A DNA stretch of 5,168 nucleotides from JBLHKS01 sp047620505 (GTDB lineage: Bacteria > Verrucomicrobiota > Verrucomicrobiia > Verrucomicrobiales > DEV007): NCBI GenBank assembly GCA_047620505.1, contig JBLHKS010000347.1, forward strand, positions 1 to 5,168, read 5' to 3'. Shown piece after piece: positions 1 to 5,168 of this stretch. The first letter of the stretch is position 1. Every line of letters begins with the position of its first letter. The notes beneath the pieces were generated by a model that was not told the DNA's origin, made no database searches, and worked only from the letters and a program-made list of their open reading frames with translations. The translations under genes were made by a program, and so were the position numbers.

Positions 1-82
1 CAGGTACGCCACGGCCGGATCTGGCCAGCTCGACTGCCTGCGCTTTGAACTCTTCGGTAAATCGTTTTCGCGTCTTCTTCAT
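1..82 (-). CDS. IS3-family transposase OrfA, N-terminal fragment (continues off the left edge)
   Basis: Twenty-seven residues are visible from an ATG at 82-80, beginning MKKTRKRFTEEFKAQAVELA and continuing RSGRGVP. The basic start followed by a R-F-(T/S)-x-E-F-K-x-x-A-V-x-L pattern is the hallmark of the first helix of the OrfA helix-turn-helix domain (HTH_8 / IS911 InsA type). OrfA binds the terminal repeats. In this family it is usually joined to the DDE catalytic OrfB by a -1 frameshift, but that part is not in the window. No strong Shine-Dalgarno sequence precedes the ATG. The reading frame is intact where visible; whether the whole element is functional cannot be judged. Confidence 0.8.
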   Translation of the reverse strand, partial: MKKTRKRFTEEFKAQAVELARSGRGVP

Positions 83-127
83 TTAGTTAGTGGGTTATCC
101 ACTGGTCCAGGAATCTACCGCACCTCA
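1..127 (-). mobile_element. Left end of an IS3-family insertion sequence, cut by the window edge
   Basis: This is the terminal part of an insertion sequence that continues beyond position 1. It carries the start of an orfA-type transposase gene reading leftward, with a short untranslated leader to its right. Read on the minus strand, the outer tip is probably the TGAGGTGCGG at 127-118, which begins with the TG usual for IS3 termini and leaves a 45-nt leader before the transposase ATG. An alternative tip is TGGACCAGTGG at 109-99. The other end and any target-site duplication lie outside the window, so neither tip can be confirmed. The family call rests on the transposase N-terminus; the exact boundary is inference. 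Confidence 0.6.
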
Positions 128-329
128 GGGACCGGAGTGGAAGCGGCGAATCCGAGCCCGCAGAGTGATTTGCCAGCAGCTGCTGGGTCGGTCGTAGCGG
201 AATTCGCCAGTAACTCCGTGGGATTCTCGTAGTCCCGAGTCTCCGCATTCGGGCGCGGTCACAGCCGCGATCTTTTGCCGTGGCTTCGCGGCGGGTGCGG
301 AGACCCTTATCTACGATCTTCGTATGGGA
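128..329. other. Structured non-coding spacer between the insertion sequence and the glmS stop
   Basis: About 200 bp with no convincing gene. It contains a perfect 14-bp palindrome at 173-186 and a two-tier hairpin at 239-304. No tRNA-like T-loop, transposase motif or CRISPR repeat is seen. The minus strand is open without stops from the glmS stop down to 87, in the same frame as glmS. The longest ATG-started piece (248-87, 53 codons) runs across the presumed insertion-sequence tip and resembles no family I know, so I do not call it a gene. The amount of structure suggests a dispersed repeat or an mRNA 3'-end element, but copy number cannot be tested here. Confidence 0.4.
239..304. repeat. 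Two-tier hairpin downstream of glmS
   Basis: The outer arms GTCTCCGCA (239-247) and TGCGGAGAC (296-304) pair over 9 bp. Inside them GCCGCGA (264-270) pairs with TCGCGGC (286-292) over 7 bp around a 15-nt loop. The left internal bulge is 16 nt and the right one 3 nt. It begins 26 nt past the glmS stop codon, so it would form in the 3' untranslated part of the glmS mRNA. No T-run follows on either strand, so it is not a classical intrinsic terminator; it could stabilise or process the transcript, or be part of a repeated element. Confidence 0.5.
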
Positions 330-2183
330 TCACTCGACGGTGACGCTCTTGGCGAGGTTCCGCGGCTTGTCGACATCGCAGCCGCGCGCGACGGCGAAGT
401 GATAGCTCAGGAGCTGCGTTGGGATCACGGTGAGGAGCGGGCTGAGGTGTTCGTAGACCGGCGGGATGTAGATGACGTCGTCGGCGATGCGCTCGATCTC
501 GGTATTGCCTTGCGTGGCGATCGCAATGACCGGGCCTCCACGGGCTTTGACCTCTTCGATGTTCGAGATGTTCTTTTCGTAGATGTGATCGTCGGGCGCG
601 ATGAACACGCTGGGTAGCTCGGGCTTGACGAGGGCGATGATGCCGTGTTTCAGCTCGGCGCTGGCGTGGCCGCTGGCGTAGATGTAGGAGATTTCCTTCA
701 TCTTAAGCGCGGCTTCCATTGCGATCGGGTAGTTGGCCTGGCGACCGAGGAAGAGCATGGCTTCGGAGTCGATGTACTTCTCGGCGATGGACTTGATGTG
801 GTCGCTCAGCTTGAGGATCTCAGTGACTTTGTCAGGGATCGATTCGAGTTCATCGATCACGAGATGAGCGTCGATCGTGCTCATGTTCCGCATCCGGCCG
901 AGCCAGAGCGCGAGCAGGGTGAGGACGGTGACTTGCGAGGTGAACGACTTGGTCGCGGCGACGCCGATTTCCGGGCCAGCATGGAGGTAAGAGCCGCCGT
1001 CGGACTCGCGAGCGATGGTCGAGGCGATGGTGTTGACGAGGCCGAGAACGCGGTTGCCTTTGCGCTGGCCTTCGCGCATCGCGGCGAGGGTGTCGATGGT
1101 TTCGCCGGATTGGCTGATGACGAAGAAGAGGGTGTTTTTGTCGACCGGCAGGTTGCGGTAGCGCATTTCGCTGGCGATTTCGACTTCGGTCGGGATGTGG
1201 GCGAGGCCTTCGATGAGGTATTCGCCGACCATGCCGGCGTGAAATGCGGAGCCGCAGCCACAGAGGACGACGCGGTCGATGTGGCGCAGTTCGCGCGGGT
1301 TCATGTTGAGCCCGCCGAGCATCGCGGTCGAGTTTTCGCGGTAGATCCGGCCGCGGAAGGCGTTGGCGATCGATTGCGGCTGCTCGAAGATTTCTTTGAG
1401 CATGAAGTGCGGGAATTCGCCCTTTTCCGTGTCTTCCTGGGTGATGTCGACGTGCTTGACTTCGAAGTCAGACTTCTCGCCGTTATGCAGCGAGCTGATC
1501 TGGAAATCATCCGAACCGAGTTCGACCAAGTCGTAGTCGTTGAGGTAAATCGCGTCCCGAGTGTGAGCGACGAGGGCTGCGACATCGCTGGAGATGAAGT
1601 TTTCGCCTTTACCGAGCCCAACGACGAGTGGTGAGCCGAGTCGGGCACCGACTATGTAATCTGGAGCGTCCGCGTGGACGACGGCGATGCCGTAGGTGCC
1701 TTTGACGCGCTTGAGCGATTGCCGGACGGCGTTGACGAGCCGCTCTTTGACTCCGCCTTTCTTCAGTTGATCGAAATGCCAGCCGACGAGGTGGCAGAGG
1801 ACCTCGGAATCGGTCTGAGATTTGAAGACATGACCCTTGGCCTCAAGTTCGTCACGCAGCGTTTGATAATTTTCGATGACACCGTTGTGAACCAGCGCCA
1901 GTTTGCCGCTGTGATCCATGTGGGGGTGAGCATTTTCATCAGTCGGCGGCCCGTGCGTCGCCCACCGCGTGTGGCTGACGCCCGAGAATCCGCTCGCAGG
2001 TTGGGAGTTCAGCAGCTGCTGAAGATTATCGATCCTACCGGAACACTTGCGAAGCTCGACTTGCCCGTCATTAATGAGCGCAACGCCAGAGGAGTCGTAA
2101 CCGCGATATTCCAACCGGCGCAGTCCTTCGAGCATGATCGGCGCAGCTTCATTCTTTCCAACGTATCCAATAATTCCGCACAT
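330..2183 (-). CDS. glmS: Glutamine--fructose-6-phosphate aminotransferase (isomerizing), GlmS
   Basis: This cytoplasmic enzyme makes glucosamine-6-phosphate from fructose-6-phosphate and glutamine, the first step towards UDP-GlcNAc, peptidoglycan and lipopolysaccharide. The protein is 617 residues, close to the 609 of E. coli. I chose the ATG at 2183 because it gives MCGIIGYVG, exposing Cys2 as the N-terminal nucleophile of the class II glutaminase; the longer frame from 2240 would add 19 unrelated residues. The glutaminase domain covers about 1-230, with HTRWATHG at 71-78 and HNG at 99-101. Two SIS sugar-phosphate domains follow: CGCGSAFHAG at 308-317 and SQSGET at 357-362 in the first, then ELKHG at 510-514 (catalytic His513). 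The C-terminal tail DKPRNLAKSVTVE carries the conserved Lys612. An AAGAAG at 2192-2187 is a weak ribosome site. No glmS ribozyme is recognisable upstream. No frameshift or missing key residue is seen. It is transcribed divergently from glgC. Confidence 0.97.
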   Translation of the reverse strand: MCGIIGYVGKNEAAPIMLEGLRRLEYRGYDSSGVALINDGQVELRKCSGRIDNLQQLLNSQPASGFSGVSHTRWATHGPPTDENAHPHMDHSGKLALVHNGVIENYQTLRDELEAKGHVFKSQTDSEVLCHLVGWHFDQLKKGGVKERLVNAVRQSLKRVKGTYGIAVVHADAPDYIVGARLGSPLVVGLGKGENFISSDVAALVAHTRDAIYLNDYDLVELGSDDFQISSLHNGEKSDFEVKHVDITQEDTEKGEFPHFMLKEIFEQPQSIANAFRGRIYRENSTAMLGGLNMNPRELRHIDRVVLCGCGSAFHAGMVGEYLIEGLAHIPTEVEIASEMRYRNLPVDKNTLFFVISQSGETIDTLAAMREGQRKGNRVLGLVNTIASTIARESDGGSYLHAGPEIGVAATKSFTSQVTVLTLLALWLGRMRNMSTIDAHLVIDELESIPDKVTEILKLSDHIKSIAEKYIDSEAMLFLGRQANYPIAMEAALKMKEISYIYASGHASAELKHGIIALVKPELPSVFIAPDDHIYEKNISNIEEVKARGGPVIAIATQGNTEIERIADDVIYIPPVYEHLSPLLTVIPTQLLSYHFAVARGCDVDKPRNLAKSVTVE

Positions 2184-2311
2184 AGACTTCTTAAATAATT
2201 TGAGATTTTGGGGGACTGACAGAAGCAGATAAGAAGCCAAAGCATAGTTTAATTTATCGCGAATACAATAATTTCCATAAGTTGATCAAAAATAGACCAA
2301 ACCTGTAAAAA
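2184..2311. promoter_or_regulatory. AT-rich divergent promoter region between glmS and glgC
   Basis: This 128-bp spacer is about 31% GC (40 of 128 bases), far below the flanking genes, and must hold the start signals of both divergent genes. A weak sigma70-like candidate for glmS on the minus strand is TTGTAT (2268-2263), a 16-bp spacer, and TATGCT (2246-2241), which would give a leader of about 50 nt. For glgC a TACAAT at 2264-2269 could be a -10 box but has no good -35 partner. An 8-bp palindrome TTGATCAA sits at 2282-2289, just upstream of glgC. The individual boxes are guesses; the presence of promoters here is a firm inference from the gene layout. Confidence 0.5.
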
Positions 2312-3607
2312 ATGGACCGCCAGCAACTCCAGCGCACTCTTGATAGCACCCTCTCCATCGTCATGGGCGGTGGGGCCGGAAGCCGCCTTTTCCCGTTAAC
2401 CAAAGACCGTTCCAAGCCGGCAGTGCCGCTCGGCGGGAAGTATCGATTGGTCGATATTCCGATCAGCAACTGCCTCAATTCGGGATTGTCGCGGGTTTAC
2501 GTGCTGACGCAGTTCAACAGCACTTCGCTACACCGGCACATCAACGCTTCGTATCGATTTGACCACTTTGGTGAGAAGTTCGTGGAGATTCTCGCGGCGC
2601 AGCAGACGCCTTCGGGCAGCGAATGGTATCAGGGCACGGCTGACGCGGTTCGTCAGAATATGCGCTACTTTATGCGGCCGAAAAACGAGTATTTTCTGAT
2701 TCTCAGCGGCGATCAGCTTTACCAGATGGACTTCACCGACGTGATGACGAAGCACATCGAGAGCGGCGCGGACTTGACGATTGCGACACTTCCAGTCGAG
2801 CGCGAGGACGCCAAGGGATTCGGGATCATGCACACCGATTCGGAGGGCAAAATTACGCGTTTCGTCGAGAAGCCACAGGAGGACGCGCTGCTGGAGGAAT
2901 TGAAGATGCCGGCCGATTTGCTGAAGGCCAATGGGATCGATGAAAACGCCGAACGCTTTCAGGCATCGATGGGGATTTACGTTTTCAATCGCAAGGTGAT
3001 GGAGGACGCGCTGGACAACGACTTCGTTGATTTCGGCAAGCACATCATCCCGACGATCATCGAAAATCAGAACGTTCACAGCTACACGTTCCAAGGTTAT
3101 TGGGAAGACATCGGGACGATCAAGGCGTTCTTCGATGCGAACCTGGATTTAACGAAGATCGTTCCGGAATACGATTTCTTTGCGGATCGGAACCGAATCT
3201 ACACACACCCACGATTGTTGCCTGCGAGCAAAATCAACGCCGCGATGATCAAGGAGGCGATCGTATCCGATGGCTGCATCATCACCGACGCGACGATCGA
3301 GCGGGCGATCATCGGCGTGCGCTCGCTGATCGAAAACGGCACGACGATCAAGGACGCGATCATCATGGGCGCGGATTATTACGAAACAGATAAGCCTGCC
3401 AGCGACTCCGCCGCTCCGCCGATCGGCATCGGCCGGAATTGCCGGATTCGCCAAGCGATCATCGATAAAAACGCGCGGATCGGCGACAACGTCGTGATCG
3501 ATCCGGAAGGCAAACCAGAAAACGTCGATGGTGAGAATTTTTACATTCGGGATGGAATCGTTGTCGTGCCGAAGGGCGCGGTGATTCCTTCGGGAACGGT
3601 GATTTGA
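2312..3607 (+). CDS. glgC: Glucose-1-phosphate adenylyltransferase (ADP-glucose pyrophosphorylase), GlgC
   Basis: This enzyme makes ADP-glucose from ATP and glucose-1-phosphate, the committed and usually allosterically controlled step of glycogen synthesis in the cytoplasm. It has 431 residues, normal for the family. The nucleotidyltransferase domain covers about 1-290: GGGAGSRLFPLT at 19-30, KPAVPLGGKYRLVDIP at 35-50, GTADAVRQN at 108-116, SGDQLYQMD at 132-140 with metal-binding Asp134, FVEKP at 184-188 with the glucose-1-phosphate-binding Lys187, and GYWEDIGT at 262-269. A left-handed beta-helix domain follows to the end. VLTQFNS at 64-70 and the C-terminal YIRDGIVVVPKGAVIPSGTVI region look like the cyanobacterial/plant branch rather than the enterobacterial one. 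The ATG at 2312 is preceded by an A-rich stretch with no Shine-Dalgarno sequence. It is probably the first gene of a transcript running through the small exported-protein gene to the terminator at 4081. Confidence 0.96.
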   Translation: MDRQQLQRTLDSTLSIVMGGGAGSRLFPLTKDRSKPAVPLGGKYRLVDIPISNCLNSGLSRVYVLTQFNSTSLHRHINASYRFDHFGEKFVEILAAQQTPSGSEWYQGTADAVRQNMRYFMRPKNEYFLILSGDQLYQMDFTDVMTKHIESGADLTIATLPVEREDAKGFGIMHTDSEGKITRFVEKPQEDALLEELKMPADLLKANGIDENAERFQASMGIYVFNRKVMEDALDNDFVDFGKHIIPTIIENQNVHSYTFQGYWEDIGTIKAFFDANLDLTKIVPEYDFFADRNRIYTHPRLLPASKINAAMIKEAIVSDGCIITDATIERAIIGVRSLIENGTTIKDAIIMGADYYETDKPASDSAAPPIGIGRNCRIRQAIIDKNARIGDNVVIDPEGKPENVDGENFYIRDGIVVVPKGAVIPSGTVI

Positions 3608-3613
3608 AGGTCG

Positions 3614-3670
3614 TCTTAAAAGAACTGGGAAGAACTTCGCAAACGGGTGCGGTTCTCCAGTCTTTCAAGA
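3614..3670. repeat. Long imperfect hairpin just after glgC
   Basis: The arms pair in blocks of 4, 4, 5, 5 and 4 bp, about 22 bp in all. The blocks are 3614-3617 with 3667-3670, 3619-3622 with 3662-3665, 3624-3628 with 3657-3661, 3631-3635 with 3652-3656, and 3638-3641 with 3648-3651. They close on a 6-nt loop (3642-3647). Only a mismatch, a one-base bulge and two 2-nt bulges interrupt the stem. It starts 7 nt after the glgC stop and ends 36 nt before the next gene's ATG. No T-run follows, so it is not a standard terminator. An RNA-stability or processing element, or an attenuator, would fit better. Confidence 0.6.
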
Positions 3671-3706
3671 CCCAACCAAAGAATATTCCCTCAACCCCTC
3701 CTCAAA

Positions 3707-4048
3707 ATGAACCCGAACCGTTTTTCCAACCTCCTCCGAGCGATCAAGATCGCCTTGGTGGCGGGCGCAGTTCTGGGTTTTGCGGCTTTCGCTCAAGCAG
3801 ATCCGGCAGTCGACGGCGTGATCGTCGATTCGAGCTGGTCTGAACGTAGAATCTCGGTTCGCGATCAGAGCGGAACGATCATCTACTTTATTGTGCCCGC
3901 AAAAATCGCCATCGCCGGCTCAGCTGACATGCACAAGGACGCTCTCGCGTTTCACACGCATCTGCGGCCGCGGACAAGCGTCCGCATCGCCAAAGGCCGT
4001 CAGCTCCGGCGCAACGTTTTCGCTGCTGTCGATATTTATCGGCGCTAA
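3707..4048 (+). CDS. Small exported protein of unknown function
   Basis: A 113-residue protein that I do not recognise. The N-terminus is a clear signal peptide: basic residues at 5-14 (Arg5, Arg11, Lys14), a hydrophobic core at about 15-28, and an AQA cleavage site ending at Ala31. The mature part is therefore about 82 residues, probably periplasmic or secreted; there is no lipobox cysteine and no further membrane segment. It is basic, ends DIYRR, and alternates short beta-strand-like stretches (DGVIVD, RISVRD, IIYFIV, TSVRIAKG), as expected of a small beta-barrel. The pattern faintly recalls DUF5666-type domains, which is only an inference from pattern. The ATG at 3707 is preferred over one at 3647 because it gives the proper signal peptide and avoids the hairpin. 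No Shine-Dalgarno sequence is visible. It lies 99 bp after glgC on the same strand and ends before a terminator. Confidence 0.75.
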   Translation: MNPNRFSNLLRAIKIALVAGAVLGFAAFAQADPAVDGVIVDSSWSERRISVRDQSGTIIYFIVPAKIAIAGSADMHKDALAFHTHLRPRTSVRIAKGRQLRRNVFAAVDIYRR

Positions 4049-4080
4049 CGAATTACCCCAGGACCCCCACAAAAATCCAG

Positions 4081-4110
4081 AAAGGCGCGGATCGCTACCC
4101 GCGCCTTTTT
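4081..4110 (+). terminator. Intrinsic terminator after the exported-protein gene
   Basis: A perfect 10-bp stem, AAAGGCGCGG (4081-4090) with CCGCGCCTTT (4099-4108), closes an 8-nt loop and runs directly into TTTTT at 4106-4110. It lies 33 nt past the stop of the small exported protein and most likely ends the glgC transcript. On the minus strand the same stem is followed by a looser T-rich stretch (complement of 4072-4080), so it may also stop minus-strand transcription coming through from rsuA. Confidence 0.9.
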
Positions 4111-4156
4111 GGCGTACGGACTTGTCGTTTCGACGGAAGGTTCCAGAGTTGGCCGC

Positions 4157-4507
4157 ATGATCGTCGAACGCGTAAAATATATCATCTGGTCCGCCGATAT
4201 GGACCGGGCAATCCAGTTTTATAGGACTGTTTTCGGGGCTGAGGTCGTTCGCCAGAATGATGCGATCGCCGAACTCCAGATCGGTGGCGCGACGATCGGA
4301 ATCCACGGCGGCGGCGAGGGTAAACGGACTTGGACCGGGATGAGTTTTCAGGTCGCTGACGTCGTCGCGGGCGGCGCTGAAGTCGCGGAAGCCGGTGGGC
4401 AGCTGCTACGTGAGCCGAAGCCGGAAAACGACGAGCCACCGCACCTCGCGATGTGCGCCGACACCGAAGGCAACGAGTTCATGCTGACTCGGAATCTTGC
4501 AGGCTGA
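4157..4507 (+). CDS. VOC (vicinal oxygen chelate) / glyoxalase-fold protein
   Basis: A 116-residue single-module protein of the glyoxalase/bleomycin-resistance/dioxygenase superfamily. The diagnostic parts are the opening strand VKYIIWSADM (6-15), the helix with AIQFYRTVFGAEV (18-30), the strands AELQIGGATIGIH (38-50) and GMSFQVADV (61-69), and the closing CADTEGNEFML (100-110). Such proteins usually pair as dimers and bind a divalent metal. Candidate ligands are His50, His96 and Glu107, but the first strand has no His or Gln where one is commonly found, so a metal-dependent reaction is uncertain. The substrate cannot be predicted. The ATG at 4157 is chosen because the family fold starts there. 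A TTG at 4109 would lie in the terminator's T-run. A GGAAGG at 4135-4140 is too far upstream to be a good ribosome site. The gene follows a terminator, so it needs its own promoter, and its 3' end overlaps rsuA. Confidence 0.88.
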   Translation: MIVERVKYIIWSADMDRAIQFYRTVFGAEVVRQNDAIAELQIGGATIGIHGGGEGKRTWTGMSFQVADVVAGGAEVAEAGGQLLREPKPENDEPPHLAMCADTEGNEFMLTRNLAG

Positions 4508-5168
4508 CGGAAGCGATTTCTGGTTTTGTCAGGGCGCGCGACTGGCCGAAATCCAGATTTTCCGGAAGCGCGATCTCGCCGATCCGCTCGCGGTGCAGCG
4601 AAATCAGGCGGATCTCCTCGATCCGGTGAAACATCCGTTTGATCTGGTGATAACGGCCTTCGCGCAGCTTCACCCGGGCGCTGCGCTCGCCGAGGAGTTC
4701 GAGCTCCGCGGGCCGCGTCGTGAGATTCTCAGTTTCGAAGAAAAACCCAGCGGCAAATTGCTCGACCGCGGACTCCGGAATCGGTCGGTCCGTCTCAACG
4801 AGGTAGACTTTGGCGACCTTGCGCTCCGGGCTCATCAAGGAGTCTGACCAGCGCCCGTCGTTTGTCAGCAGGACCAGCCCGGTCGAACTGCGATCAAGCC
4901 GGCCGGCGAGATGCAGCGTGGCTTTGTCAGGATGCTCGATCAGGTCGAGCACCGTGGGATGCTCCACGTCGACGGTCGCGCTGACGACGCCAACCGGCTT
5001 GTTCAGCATAAAATGAAGCCGCTCGACAGCCGCCTGAATCGTCTCGCCATCGAACTCGACGCAAGAAAACCGCGTCACGTCCGCCAGCAGCTGCTGAACG
5101 ACTTCGCCGTCCACTCGAACGTTGCCAGTGACGATTTCACCGCGCGCGGTTCGCTCGCTGACTTTGAG
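4479..5168 (-). CDS. rsuA: 16S rRNA pseudouridine(516) synthase, RsuA family (5' end beyond the right edge)
   Basis: This enzyme isomerises a uridine of 16S rRNA (U516 in E. coli) to pseudouridine during 30S assembly. The frame stays open to the window edge, so the gene starts outside. The 229 visible residues align well with the 231-residue E. coli protein as I remember it, so only about ten N-terminal residues are missing. An internal GTG at 5114 is not the start, because the residues before it (VSERTARGEIVTGNVRVDGE) are the rest of the S4 RNA-binding domain. The catalytic domain has FMLNKPVG (visible residues 53-60), HPTVLDL (70-76), and AGRLDRSSTGLVLLTNDG with the catalytic Asp at visible residue 92. 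It also has the family-typical LREGRYHQIKRMF and LHRERIGEI stretches. RluB/RluE paralogues are possible, but the length and the LHRERIG segment favour RsuA. It converges on the VOC gene. Confidence 0.92.
   Translation of the reverse strand, partial: LKVSERTARGEIVTGNVRVDGEVVQQLLADVTRFSCVEFDGETIQAAVERLHFMLNKPVGVVSATVDVEHPTVLDLIEHPDKATLHLAGRLDRSSTGLVLLTNDGRWSDSLMSPERKVAKVYLVETDRPIPESAVEQFAAGFFFETENLTTRPAELELLGERSARVKLREGRYHQIKRMFHRIEEIRLISLHRERIGEIALPENLDFGQSRALTKPEIASVSLQDSESA

Noticed and set aside
128..329. tRNA or CRISPR array in the spacer
   Set aside because: There is no cloverleaf with a T-loop consensus and no regularly spaced direct repeats.
645..1634. Long plus-strand open frame opposite glmS (329 residues)
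   Set aside because: It is antisense to well-conserved GlmS coding sequence, its translation is dominated by Asp, Val, Ala and Glu as expected of a complementary-strand artefact in GC-rich DNA, and it shows no known motif.
2184..2240. 19-residue N-terminal extension of GlmS from an ATG at 2240
   Set aside because: GlmS needs its cysteine directly after the initiator methionine; the extension would bury the catalytic N-terminus and lies in the AT-rich promoter region.
2184..2311. glmS ribozyme or other riboswitch in the glmS leader
   Set aside because: The leader is only about 50-128 nt, AT-rich, and shows none of the ribozyme's conserved pairing elements.
3647..3706. Upstream ATG start of the exported protein
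   Set aside because: It lies in the hairpin and adds 20 residues ahead of a standard signal peptide.
4109..4156. Upstream TTG start of the VOC protein
   Set aside because: It would begin inside the terminator's T-run and add residues not belonging to the VOC fold.
4479..5114. rsuA starting at the GTG at 5114
   Set aside because: The frame stays open upstream and encodes the rest of the S4 domain, so the real start is outside the window.

Overview
The window looks like chromosomal DNA from a moderately GC-rich Gram-negative bacterium. My best guess is a soil-type Verrucomicrobiota (Chthoniobacterales-like). The reasons are a cyanobacterial/plant-style GlgC, gene starts that mostly lack a Shine-Dalgarno sequence, and an IS3-type insertion sequence beside a structured GC-rich spacer. 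Taxonomy is inferred from the general look of the sequence and is not proven.

Layout, left to right. Positions 1-127 are the left end of an IS3-family insertion sequence whose transposase gene (minus strand) runs off the left edge; only its first 27 residues are visible. Positions 128-329 hold no convincing gene but contain a 14-bp perfect palindrome and a two-tier hairpin, and may be a dispersed repeat. glmS (330-2183, minus) encodes a complete glucosamine-6-phosphate synthase. A 128-bp AT-rich spacer (about 31% GC) separates it from the divergent glgC (2312-3607, plus), a complete ADP-glucose pyrophosphorylase. After glgC comes a 57-nt hairpin (3614-3670), then a small exported protein of unknown function (3707-4048), then a clear intrinsic terminator (4081-4110). 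A VOC/glyoxalase-fold protein (4157-4507, plus) follows. It overlaps tail to tail by 29 bp with rsuA (4479 to beyond 5168, minus), a 16S rRNA pseudouridine synthase that lacks only about its first ten codons, which lie off the right edge.

How the genes relate: GlmS takes fructose-6-phosphate into amino-sugar and cell-wall synthesis, while GlgC takes glucose-1-phosphate into glycogen. The divergent pair therefore draws on one hexose-phosphate pool from a shared control region. The remaining genes are housekeeping or of unknown role and show no functional link to them. I found no CRISPR array, tRNA, rRNA, defence system or obviously novel multi-gene system. The least explained items are the structured spacer beside the insertion sequence, the hairpin after glgC and the small exported protein.
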